Shown here: positions 49,712 through 58,017 of the stretch, piece by piece
Numbering within the stretch: the first letter of the stretch is position 1
Layout: each line of letters begins with the position of its first letter
Source: Bog-756 sp963806455
GTDB taxonomy: Bacteria; Actinomycetota; Acidimicrobiia; Acidimicrobiales; RAAP-2
Direction: 5' to 3'
DNA: 64,000 nt
Assembly (NCBI GenBank): GCA_963806455.1
Contig: CAWDXZ010000002.1
Coordinates: 372,001 to 436,000, forward strand
Made by a program: the position numbers and the translations under genes
Notes under the pieces: generated by a model
The model's input: only the letters and a program-made list of their open reading frames with translations
Database searches by the model: none
What the model was told of the DNA's origin: nothing

Positions 49712-50796
49712 CCGTGGCCCGGATCGACCAGGTCATCCCGTCACTGGCCAGTCGCGACGCCATCGGTGGACACGTGGTGCAGCTCCGGGATCTGCTGCGG
49801 TCGAGGGGCTACCGGTCGGACATCTACTACGGCAACGCCACGGTGGACCGGCTCGACTTCGGGCATCCCGTCAGCCGCCTCGGCGACCGGTCCTCCGCCG
49901 GACGGGTGCTGCTCTACCAGCTGTCCATCGGCAGCGGGGTGGCAGACATCTTCCGCCAGCGCCGCGAGCGAAAATTCGTCAATTATCACAACATCACCCC
50001 GGCCGATCTTCTCGAGGCCTGGGTACCCTCGGTCGGTGACGAGGTTCGTCGAGGGAGGGCGCAGCTGCGCGACCTGGCGCCGGTCACCGAGTTCGCCATC
50101 GCCGACTCGGGTTTCAACGAGCGGGAGCTGCAGGCGGCCGGCTACCGGTCGACCACCACCGTCCCCCTGCTCATCGACCTGGAGGGGTTCGCCGGCACAC
50201 CCGACCGGGCGCTGGCCTCACGCCTCGAGCAGGAGAAGGCCGGTGGCGGCGCCGACCTGTTGTTCGTGGGCAAGGTCTCCCCGCACAAGGGCCAGCACGA
50301 CCTGGTCAAGGCCCTCGCCGCCTACCGACGGCTCTACGACCCCAAGGCCCGCCTGCGCCTGGTGGGCGGGGCCATCAGCGACGCCTACCAGACCGCCGTC
50401 GAGCGGTTCGCCGACGAGCTCGGACTGCGCCAGGCGGTGGAGATCGCCGGGTCGGTGAGCCACGAGGAGCTCATCGCCTACTACGGCGGGGCCGACGCCT
50501 TCGTCTGCCTCTCCAACCACGAGGGCTTCTGTGTGCCCCTCCTCGAGGCCATGTACCACCGGTTGCCCATCGTCGCCTATACCAACACTGCGGTGCCCGA
50601 GACCGTGCGGGGCGCGGGTCTGGTCCTTCCGAACAAGGAGCCGCTCCGCGTGGCGGCCGCCGTGGACCGGGTGGTGCGGGACGAGGGGCTGCGGGCCACC
50701 CTGGCCCAGGCCGCGTCGGAGCGGGTGGCCGCCTTCTCGCTGCCTCGGGTGCAGGAGGGGTTCGCGTCGGCCCTCGATGCCGCCTGCGCCGCCTGA
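49708..50796 (+). CDS. GT4-type glycosyltransferase (subtype A)
   Basis: About 362 residues. IDQVIPSLASRDAIGGHVVQ, YQLSIGSGVADIFRQR, VNYHNITPADLLEAW, LLFVGKVSPHKGQHDLVKAL and VCLSNHEGFCVPLLEAM place it with the 42.3 and 45.6 kb enzymes. GTG start in a 4-base overlap with the Wzt-like gene, so exporter and transferase are made together. Confidence 0.92.
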   Translation: MTVARIDQVIPSLASRDAIGGHVVQLRDLLRSRGYRSDIYYGNATVDRLDFGHPVSRLGDRSSAGRVLLYQLSIGSGVADIFRQRRERKFVNYHNITPADLLEAWVPSVGDEVRRGRAQLRDLAPVTEFAIADSGFNERELQAAGYRSTTTVPLLIDLEGFAGTPDRALASRLEQEKAGGGADLLFVGKVSPHKGQHDLVKALAAYRRLYDPKARLRLVGGAISDAYQTAVERFADELGLRQAVEIAGSVSHEELIAYYGGADAFVCLSNHEGFCVPLLEAMYHRLPIVAYTNTAVPETVRGAGLVLPNKEPLRVAAAVDRVVRDEGLRATLAQAASERVAAFSLPRVQEGFASALDAACAA

Positions 50797-50860
50797 CCAT
50801 CTCGTCCCGACGGGCGCGGCAGGGCCCGGCGGGCGCGGCGCCGCGGACGGGTCGCCCCCG

Positions 50861-52024
50861 ATGAAGGTGGCCTTCGTCGTGCCCCGCTACGGGCCAACCG
50901 TGGTCGGCGGGGCCGAGACCGCGGCCCGGCTGCTGGCCGAGGGGCTCGTGTCCCAGGTGGGATGGGAGGTCGGGGTCCTGACCGGCTGTGCCGACGATTT
51001 CACCACGTGGGAAGATGTGTTCGCACCCGGTGAGGAGTCGATCAACGGGGTCCGGGTCACCCGCTTCGCGTCCTCGGCCGGCCGGGACCCGTCGTTCCAT
51101 CCGTTCTCCGCCGGGTTGCTGGCCGACCCGTCGACGGCCTCGATCGCCGATGCGGAACGGTGGGTCGACCTGCAGGGCCCGGTGATCCCAGCCCTGACCG
51201 AGGCATCGGCCCGGTCCGACGCCGACGTCATGATCTTCTACCCGTACCTCTACTACTCCACCGTGCGGGCCATCGGGCGGGCGCCCTCGCCGACCGTTCT
51301 GCATCCCGCCGCCCACGACGAGCCTGCCCTGCACCTGCCCGTGTTCCCCCGGGTCTTCGAGGCGGCGGACGGACTGGTCTTCCAGACCACGGCCGAGCGG
51401 GACCTGGTACAGCACACCTTCCCGGTGGCCTCCCGCCGCCAGCTGCTGCTCGGGCTCGGCGTCGACGATCCCGACCAGATGCCACCCCGGACCGTCGGCG
51501 AGGCCCCCCCTTTCCTGTTCTGCCTGGGGCGGGTCGACCGCCACAAGGGAACGTCCCTGCTGGCCTCTATGTTCACCACCTACAAGCAGCGCCACCCCGG
51601 GCCCCTGCGGCTGGTGTTGGCCGGTCCGGTGGTCGAGCCACCGCCGGACCATCCCGACATCGACGTGGTCGGTACCGTGCCCGAGCCCGAGAAGTGGGCC
51701 CTCCTCGAGAACGCCGTCGCCCTGGTGTCGCCGTCGCCCTTCGAGGCCTTCTCGCTGGCGGTGGCCGAGTCGTGGAGCGCCCGGACCCCGGTGGTGGTCA
51801 ACGCCGCCTGTGGTGCCACGGTCGAGCACTGCCGCCGCTCCGGTGGTGGCCTCCCCTTCGCCGGCTACGGCGAGTTCGAGGCCATCGTGGAGCTGTTGAC
51901 CCGGGACGACGACACAGCCCGCCGGCTCGGGTCCCGCGGCCGGGACTACGTCGACCGCTGGTTCCGATGGCCCCGGGTGATCGACCGCTACGCCGACTTC
52001 GTCGAATCGGTGGCGGCGAGGTAG
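50861..52024 (+). CDS. GT4-type glycosyltransferase (subtype B)
   Basis: About 387 residues starting KVAFVVPRYGPTVVGGAETA, chosen by alignment with the homologue at 43.4 kb. FCLGRVDRHKGTSLLASMF and VSPSPFEAFSLAVAESW (E-x7-E), and a shared VEHCRRSGGGLPFAGY near the C-terminus. An upstream ATG at 50778 would overlap the previous gene and add a Pro/Gly-rich segment. Its stop codon is immediately followed by the stop of the convergent membrane protein gene, with no base between. Confidence 0.92.
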   Translation: MKVAFVVPRYGPTVVGGAETAARLLAEGLVSQVGWEVGVLTGCADDFTTWEDVFAPGEESINGVRVTRFASSAGRDPSFHPFSAGLLADPSTASIADAERWVDLQGPVIPALTEASARSDADVMIFYPYLYYSTVRAIGRAPSPTVLHPAAHDEPALHLPVFPRVFEAADGLVFQTTAERDLVQHTFPVASRRQLLLGLGVDDPDQMPPRTVGEAPPFLFCLGRVDRHKGTSLLASMFTTYKQRHPGPLRLVLAGPVVEPPPDHPDIDVVGTVPEPEKWALLENAVALVSPSPFEAFSLAVAESWSARTPVVVNAACGATVEHCRRSGGGLPFAGYGEFEAIVELLTRDDDTARRLGSRGRDYVDRWFRWPRVIDRYADFVESVAAR

Positions 52025-53794
52025 TCAGATGCCGCGGCCCAGCGGTCGCGGCCCGGCCCGTTGGACGATGGCCACCCCGAGGATGACCACTCCGGGTGGG
52101 AGCCGCCAGACGCGATAGCCGCCGATGGGGCGCGGGGTGGCCACCGGGAGGGCGTAGCCCCGGGCGGTGAGCGAGGCCAGGCCGGGGAGGGCGGGCGACG
52201 CGACGAGCAGCACCGAGCCGCCCGGCCCGACGGCCGCGGTTCGACCCGATGCGTAGTAGAGCGCGCCGTGCAGCTCGTTGTATACGACGGCGCCCGTCCC
52301 GATGAGCGCGATCCGGGCCCCGGGGAGGGCCCACCCGGCGTTGCGATAGATGTTGGGGCCGCCGTCGAGGACGTCGAACACCACCACGTCGCGGTCGGCC
52401 TGGATGGAGGGGGCGAGACCGCCGAGGGCGGCGTCGATCTGGTCGGCGCTTCGGATGGCGGCCCGGGTGTCCGGGTAGGGGGCCTGGTAGCGCGGCTGCA
52501 CGAGCCAGGCCGGCCCGCTGCTCCGGACCCACTGGGTCGGGAGCACACCGCCACCGACCAGGAAGCGCTGGGCCTCCAGGGCGACCACCGCCACCACCCC
52601 GAGGGAGGCCAGCGCCATCCACACCGGGGAGGCCCGACGGGCGTCGCCCCGCCGTCGGACCAGCGCCCCGAGGGGCAGGAGGAGGGCGACGGCGGCGGCC
52701 GGGAGGTAGGCCAGGAGGTAGCCGCCCTTGGCGAACTGCACCAGGGACACGAGAAGCACCGGCGGGACGATCGCCGCCCCGAGCACGGCGACCCGTCCCT
52801 GGTACCACGGGCGGTGCCACCGGGCGAGCACGGCGACCGCCGCCGGCGCCCCCGCCCGACCGGTGGCGAGGCGGCGGCCCAACAGGACGACGGCACCGAG
52901 GGCGGCCAGGACGGCCAGGGGGGTCAGCGCCACCACGGTGTAGCCGGCGAAGGTGCCGATGTTGGTGGCACCCCCGGCGGCGTGGTCGAGCACCGAGGTG
53001 ACCTGGGCGGCGCCCGCCGCCTCGTGCCGGGTGGCCCGGGCCCAGGCCGCCAGGCCTCCCGGTTGCTCGAGGGCCATCGGCACCAACCAGAGCCCGACGG
53101 CTGCAGCGCCGGCCACGACGGTGAGGACGAGGCGGCCCCAGCTCCGCGTGGACCCGATCACGGCGATGAGGGCCAGGACGGCGAAGGACTGGACGATGGA
53201 GGGGCGGAAGCCGGCCAGCACGGCCAGCGCCACCACCGCCGCCACCCCGTGGCCACTGCCCGGCCGGGCCCGCCAGGCCAGGACGATGAGCAGGGAGCAG
53301 GCCAGCATGTCGAAGGAGTAGGTGGCGACCGCCGAACCGCTGAACCAGGCGAACGGGGACGCGGCCACCACGGCGCCGGCCGCCGCCCCCACCCACCAGC
53401 CGCCCAGGTCCCGGCCGGCCACCACCGTCAGCCCCGCCGCCGCCGCCGAGGCCAGGGCGGCGACCACCACCAGCGAACGGACCGAGCCCAGCCCGAAGGC
53501 CCCGTGGAGGAACCGCCCGGCGACCACGTACAGCCAGTAGCCGGGGGGCTGGGGCTGACCATGGGTCACGTCGAAATGCCCGACAGCCGCGGCGTACTGG
53601 GCCGAGTCCCAATCGGTCGGGCCGGCGGCGGCCGTCACCAGGCGGAGGACCAAGGTGGCGGCGGCCACCGTCCAGGGCATGGCGGCCGCCCAACGTCGTG
53701 CGGCCGCCCGCCGGCGTCGTTCCGTCCGGGTGGGATGGGGCGTGGCCAGGGGAGACACTGTCGCGGGGGAGAGGTCGGCGGGCTCCGAGGCCAT
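52025..53794 (-). CDS. Multi-spanning GT-C-type glycosyltransferase (mannosyltransferase-like)
   Basis: About 589 residues, 10-12 predicted hydrophobic spans. The first periplasmic loop has TDWDSAQYAAAVGHFDVTHG, with an Asp-containing motif where GT-C enzymes (PMT/ArnT/GT39-like) keep the catalytic acid, followed by QPQPPGYWLYVVAGRFLHG. The last 150 residues form a soluble domain. It would use a polyprenyl-phosphate sugar to modify glycans or proteins outside the membrane, consistent with its place at the end of the polysaccharide locus. ATG start 5 bases after a minus-strand TACCCT box. Confidence 0.82.
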   Translation of the reverse strand: MASEPADLSPATVSPLATPHPTRTERRRRAAARRWAAAMPWTVAAATLVLRLVTAAAGPTDWDSAQYAAAVGHFDVTHGQPQPPGYWLYVVAGRFLHGAFGLGSVRSLVVVAALASAAAAGLTVVAGRDLGGWWVGAAAGAVVAASPFAWFSGSAVATYSFDMLACSLLIVLAWRARPGSGHGVAAVVALAVLAGFRPSIVQSFAVLALIAVIGSTRSWGRLVLTVVAGAAAVGLWLVPMALEQPGGLAAWARATRHEAAGAAQVTSVLDHAAGGATNIGTFAGYTVVALTPLAVLAALGAVVLLGRRLATGRAGAPAAVAVLARWHRPWYQGRVAVLGAAIVPPVLLVSLVQFAKGGYLLAYLPAAAVALLLPLGALVRRRGDARRASPVWMALASLGVVAVVALEAQRFLVGGGVLPTQWVRSSGPAWLVQPRYQAPYPDTRAAIRSADQIDAALGGLAPSIQADRDVVVFDVLDGGPNIYRNAGWALPGARIALIGTGAVVYNELHGALYYASGRTAAVGPGGSVLLVASPALPGLASLTARGYALPVATPRPIGGYRVWRLPPGVVILGVAIVQRAGPRPLGRGI

Positions 53795-53799
53795 GGCTC

Positions 53800-53805
53800 A
53801 GGGTA
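53800..53805 (-). promoter_or_regulatory. -10 box of a probable leaderless promoter (GT-C gene)
   Basis: Minus-strand TACCCT is followed by 5 bases and the ATG at 53794. Confidence 0.4.
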
Positions 53806-53890
53806 GCGAGCGAGCCCGACCCGTCCGGGTACCCCGACGGTGGACCGAGGAACCGGTTCAGTCGACCGGCGTCCGGGCCGATAAGAGAGC

Positions 53891-53924
53891 GTGTCCGGGC
53901 AACCCCGCGCCAGGGCCGGGACAC
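53891..53924 (+). promoter_or_regulatory. Hairpin in the leader of the 54 kb repeat-protein gene
   Basis: Arms GTGTCC (53891-53896) and GGACAC (53919-53924) are perfectly complementary, with further GC pairing inside. It lies 46 bases upstream of the ATG at 53970. It is probably an RNA structure in the 5' leader; I cannot match it to a known riboswitch. Confidence 0.4.
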
Positions 53925-53969
53925 CCGCCCGGCCGACGCCACCGGGACGGTGCCGAGCGCAGGTCGACG

Positions 53970-56252
53970 ATGGGAGCGATGGCATGGCAGACGGTCGTAT
54001 CGAGGCAGGCAGGCATCCTTCCGGCGCGGCGCCGGCCCCGGTGGCTGGGCGTGACACTGGCCACCCTCGGAGTCGCCGGCCTGGCGACCGTGGCGGCGCC
54101 GGCCCGGCCGGCTCCGGCCGCCCCACCCTCCGCCCGCGCCCTGGCCGCCTCGCTGGTCTGGCAGCAGTCGCTGCCCGATGCCGGCTCGCCCATCGGACAG
54201 AGCTCACCTTCGATCGCCACGCTGGACGGTGGTGGCCCCTCGGTGGTGGTCGGCGACCGGGCCGGCAACCTGTGGGCCTTCCACCTGGCCGACGGCTCGG
54301 GCACGCCCGGATGGCCGGCCCACACCGGGGCCCCGATCGACTCGACCCCGTCCGCCACTCCGGACGGTGCCGGCACCGAGTCGGTCTTCGTGGGCGGAGG
54401 CAACGCCGCCCAACCGCGGGTCGGCGGCTATTACGCCTTCAGCCACAACGGCGCCCAACTGTGGGGACGCAACGCCCAGGATCCGAACGGGCTCTACGGG
54501 GTCCAGGCGTCGATGTCGGTCGGGGTCCTGAACGGTGTCAATGCCGTCGTCGCACCTTCCCTCGGCCAGGAGGAGTATGCGTTCGACGCCGCCACCGGTG
54601 CCGTGCTCCCGGGTTGGCCGTTCTTCACGGCCGACAGTGGCTTCACCACGCCCGCCCTGGCCGACCTGTACGGCAACGGCCAGACCGAGGTGGTGGAAGG
54701 TGGCGACTCGACCCAGGGACTGGCCAACGGGGTCAACTACACCAACGGCGGCCATCTGCGGGTGCTCGGGCCGGGTGGGAACCTCATCTGCGACCACGAC
54801 ACCAACCAGACGGTCGACTCGTCGCCGGCCGTGGGCAATTTCCTCGCCGGCGGCCAGACAGGCATCGCCTTCGGCACCGGATCGTTCTATCCGGGGGCGT
54901 CCGACTCCAACACGCTCTTCGGCTCCGACTCGCACTGCAACATCGTCTGGCAGACGAACCTGGGTGGGAACACGATGAGCAGCCCGGCCATCGGTGATCT
55001 CGAGGGAGACGGCAACGTGCAGGTGGTCGAGGGGGTCGACACCGGGTCGAGCGGCCTGGTGTGGGCCATCAACGGGGCCAACGGCGCCGCCATGCCGGGA
55101 TGGCCCCAGACCACGCCGGGACGCATCATCGGAGGGGTGGTCACCGCCGACCTCACCGGAGGGGGCTACAACGACGTCCTCGTTCCGACCACCGCCGGTC
55201 TGGTCATCTACGACGGCCGCAGCGCCCAGGTGGTAGCCACCTTGGGGGCGGGAACCGTCGGGCTCCAGAACTCGCCACTGGTGTCCATCGATCCCAACGG
55301 CACGATCGGCATCACCATCGCCGGCTACAACGCCGGGAACGCCGGGCTCATCCAGCACTACGAGCTGCCCGGAACAGCCGGTCACTCGCTGGGCAAGCGC
55401 TCGTGGCCGATGTTCCACCAGAACCCGCAGCTGACCGGCTGGATCGCCCAGGCCGCGCTGGGGCATCTCAACCAGCCAATCGTGGCCATGGCCTCGACCA
55501 CCGACGGCCGCGGGTACTGGAACGTGGCCTCCGACGGGGGCATCTTCTCCTTCGGCGACGCCCAGTTCTACGGCTCGACGGGCAACCTCCGCCTCAACCG
55601 CCCGGTGGTGGGGATGGCCGCCACCCCGAGCGGGAGGGGCTACTGGCTGGTCGCCTCCGACGGGGGCATCTTCTCCTTCGGCGACGCCCAGTTCTACGGC
55701 TCGACGGGCAATCTCCGTCTCAACCAGCCGGTGGTGGGCATGGCCGCCAGCCCCGACGGGAGGGGCTACTGGCTGGTGGCCTCCGACGGGGGCATCTTCT
55801 CCTTCGGCGACGCCGCCTTCCACGGCTCGACGGGCAACCTCCGCCTCAACCGCCCGGTGGTGGGCATGGCCGCCACCCCCGGGGGGCAGGGCTACTGGCT
55901 GGTGGCCTCCGACGGGGGCATCTTCTCCTTCGGCGACGCCGCCTTCCACGGCTCGACGGGCAACCTCCGTCTCAACCAGCCGGTGGTGGGCATGGCCGCC
56001 ACCCCCGGAGGGCAGGGCTACTGGCTGGTCGCCTCCGACGGGGGCATCTTCTCCTTCGGCAACGCGCCCTTCTACGGCTCGACCGGCAACCTCCGCCTCA
56101 ACCTGCCGGTGGTGGGCATGGCCGCCACCCCGTCGGGCGGTGGGTACTGGTTCTCGGCCGCTGACGGCGGGATGTTCTGCTTCGGCAACGCCGCCTTCTA
56201 CGGCTCGATGCCGGGTGTGTTCGCCGCCGCCGCCGGGGCCGGCACCGACTGA
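53970..56252 (+). CDS. Secreted FG-GAP-like propeller protein with six 42-residue C-terminal repeats
   Basis: About 760 residues. Basic n-region RRRPRW, a hydrophobic stretch LGVTLATLGVAGLATVAA and APAAPP give a signal peptide. Residues of about 60-470 hold repeated FG-GAP/VCBS-like blades (SSPSIATLDGGGPSVVVGD, TTPALADLYGNGQTEVVEG, SSPAIGDLEGDGNVQVVEG). The C-terminal 250 residues are six copies of a 42-residue unit with GYWLVASDGGIFSFGDA. Such repeats are frequent in secreted proteins of Acidimicrobiia and may form a propeller or solenoid at the cell surface; binding function is unknown. The ATG at 53970 was chosen; an ATG three codons later is also possible. Confidence 0.85.
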   Translation: MGAMAWQTVVSRQAGILPARRRPRWLGVTLATLGVAGLATVAAPARPAPAAPPSARALAASLVWQQSLPDAGSPIGQSSPSIATLDGGGPSVVVGDRAGNLWAFHLADGSGTPGWPAHTGAPIDSTPSATPDGAGTESVFVGGGNAAQPRVGGYYAFSHNGAQLWGRNAQDPNGLYGVQASMSVGVLNGVNAVVAPSLGQEEYAFDAATGAVLPGWPFFTADSGFTTPALADLYGNGQTEVVEGGDSTQGLANGVNYTNGGHLRVLGPGGNLICDHDTNQTVDSSPAVGNFLAGGQTGIAFGTGSFYPGASDSNTLFGSDSHCNIVWQTNLGGNTMSSPAIGDLEGDGNVQVVEGVDTGSSGLVWAINGANGAAMPGWPQTTPGRIIGGVVTADLTGGGYNDVLVPTTAGLVIYDGRSAQVVATLGAGTVGLQNSPLVSIDPNGTIGITIAGYNAGNAGLIQHYELPGTAGHSLGKRSWPMFHQNPQLTGWIAQAALGHLNQPIVAMASTTDGRGYWNVASDGGIFSFGDAQFYGSTGNLRLNRPVVGMAATPSGRGYWLVASDGGIFSFGDAQFYGSTGNLRLNQPVVGMAASPDGRGYWLVASDGGIFSFGDAAFHGSTGNLRLNRPVVGMAATPGGQGYWLVASDGGIFSFGDAAFHGSTGNLRLNQPVVGMAATPGGQGYWLVASDGGIFSFGNAPFYGSTGNLRLNLPVVGMAATPSGGGYWFSAADGGMFCFGNAAFYGSMPGVFAAAAGAGTD
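55458..56213 (+). repeat. Six tandem 126-base repeats coding for 42-residue units
   Basis: Units repeat every 126 bases. Copies 2-5 are highly alike in DNA, while copies 1 and 6 are diverged. Consensus protein pattern: NLRLNxPVVGMAATPxG, then GYWLVASDGGIFSFG, then a DAxFYGSTG-type end. The near identity at DNA level points to recent duplication or conversion. Confidence 0.9.
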
Positions 56253-56280
56253 CCGCAGCGGCACAGTCCGGACCCTCCGG

Positions 56281-56320
56281 GTACCGGCCGCTCCGCGTGC
56301 CGGCCGGAGGGGGCCGGTAC
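56281..56320 (+). terminator. Strong nested hairpin after the repeat-protein gene
   Basis: Outer arms GTACCGGCC (56281-56289) and GGCCGGTAC (56312-56320), inner arms CTCCG (56291-56295) and CGGAG (56305-56309). Located 28 bases after the stop codon. A T tract is missing. TACGCT (56318-56323) overlapping its 3' arm may be a -10 box for the next gene. Confidence 0.55.
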
Positions 56321-56390
56321 GCTGCCGGCAGTCGGCCTGACCGCGACGACAGCCACGGCGGCCGGACGGCGGCGTCGGGCCCGGACGAGG

Positions 56391-57996
56391 GTGTTGGCCG
56401 TGGCCGTCCTTACCGCGACGTGGGGGGCGGGATTGCTCGCCTCCTCCCCGCCGGCCTGGGCCTACCCCTCCGGCTCGGTCTCGTTTGTGGGGCACGGCGA
56501 TGGCCACGGTGATGGGATGGGACAGTGGGGGCCCTCGGCTACGCCCTGGCCGGGACGGGCTACTCGACGATCGTCGGGCACTACTACGGGGGGACCTCGC
56601 TCAGCGGGCTCTCCACCGGCCAGGAGTCGACGTCGGTGCGGGTGGCCATGGCCGAGAACAACGGCAACACGGTCATCGTGACCTCGGCCACACCGCTCTC
56701 GGTCACCGGGGTCAGCGGGGCCACCGGCGTGCCGGCCGTGCTGATCAGCCCCGACGGGGTGGGGGGCTGGAACATCCAGGTCGGGCCGGGGTGCGCCGGA
56801 CCATGGGGACCCTTCGTCGCCACCGGGGTGGTCGATCCCACCGCCACCCCGGCCAGTGATCCCGCCATCGGGGATCCGAACACCTCGAACGAGGCGCTCC
56901 AGCTGTGCCAGATCGGCCCGAACATCACCGTGCGGGGGTCGGTCCAGGCCGTCTACAACACCGATGCGTCGCCCCGGACCGTCAACATCGTGCCCCTCGA
57001 GCAGTACGTGTCCGGCGTGCTGCCCAACGAGTCGCCGGCCGGCTGGGGGGATCTGGGCGGCCCCGGTCCGCAAGGGCAGCCATGGGGCTTCCAGGAACTG
57101 GAGGCCCAGGCCGTCGCCGTCCGCTCGTACGTCATGGCCGGCCTCGGCTCGTACGGCGGCTATGCCGACATCTGCGACCTGTCCTCCTGCAGCGCTACAG
57201 CGGCATCCTCGACGAGTCGGCCGTCACCGACGCCGCCATCGCCGACACGGCGGGCCAGGTCATGGAGCTCCCGGGCGGGACGGTCGCCGCCACCCAGTAC
57301 TCGGCATCGACGGGCGGCTACACCAACCCGGGCACCTTCCCGGCCGTGCCCGACGCCGGGGACTCGGTCTGCGTGGCGGGCGCATGCAACACCGACCACA
57401 CGTGGACGGCCTCGGTTCCGGTGGCAGCCATCGACGGAGCCTGGCCCCAGCTCGGGACCCTGCAGTCCATCACCATCACCGGTCGCAACGGGTATGGCGA
57501 CCTCGGCGGGAGAGTCACCACCATGACGCTGGTGGGCTCGAACCAGAGCGTGACCCTGACCGGCGACGCGTTCGCCGCCACCGTCGGGCTCAAGTCGGAC
57601 TGGTTCGCCACCTCGACCGCCCTGACCGGCCCGGCGGTGGGCATGGCCCCGTTCGGGTCGGGCGGGGGCTACTGGGTGGCCGGCGGCACGGGCGGGGTCG
57701 AGGCGTTCGGGGCGACGCCGTTCTTCGGGTCGGCGGACGGGCTGCCCCTGGCCCGCCCGGTGGTGGGGATGGCCCCCACCCCCGACGGCCGGGGCTACTG
57801 GCTGGTCGCCTCCGACGGGGGCATCTTCTCCTTCGGCGACGCCGCCTTCTACGGCTCGACGGGCAACCTCCGCCTCAACCAGCCGGTGGTGGGGATGGCC
57901 CCCACCCCCGGGGGCCAGGGCTACTGGCTGGTCGCCTCCGACGGGGGCATCTTCTCCTTCGGCGACGCCGCCTTCTACGGCTCGGCCGCGGCCTGA
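56391..57996 (+). pseudogene. SpoIID/LytB-domain protein with C-terminal 42-residue repeats, two frameshifts
   Basis: Three frames join into one protein. Frame 1 from the GTG gives a signal peptide (VLTATWGAGLLASSPPAWAY) and GHGDGHGDGMGQWG. The next frame continues GALGYALAGTGYSTIVGHYY with the SpoIID core NIVPLEQYVSGVLPNESPAG and LEAQAVAVRSYVMAG. The third continues YSGILDESAVTDAAIADTAG to the end, with about three 42-residue repeats. Each join needs one inserted base: a G in the G run at 56526-56531, and a C near 57190. SpoIID/LytB proteins act on peptidoglycan (lytic transglycosylase or amidase activator) outside the cell. Real inactivation or sequencing error are both possible. The start is uncertain. 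Confidence 0.78.
57628..57987 (+). repeat. Tandem 126-base repeats in the SpoIID-like gene
   Basis: About three units of the same 42-residue type as at 55.5-56.2 kb. The first is diverged (GGGYWVAGGTGGVEAFGATP); the other two are nearly identical in DNA to copies in the upstream gene. Confidence 0.85.
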
Positions 57997-58017
57997 CCCG
58001 GCGGCCTCGGGGTGCCG

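Noticed and set aside
52061..53806. Open frame of about 580 codons opposite the GT-C gene
   Set aside because: Gly/Arg/His-rich low-complexity text with no domain, while the minus strand encodes clear membrane spans.
55458..56213. Tandem repeats considered as a CRISPR array
   Set aside because: Units are 126 bases, contiguous without spacers, coding in frame, and no cas genes are present.
54204..56507. Long minus-strand frame over the repeat-protein gene
   Set aside because: It mirrors the 126-base repeats and shows no signal peptide or domain.
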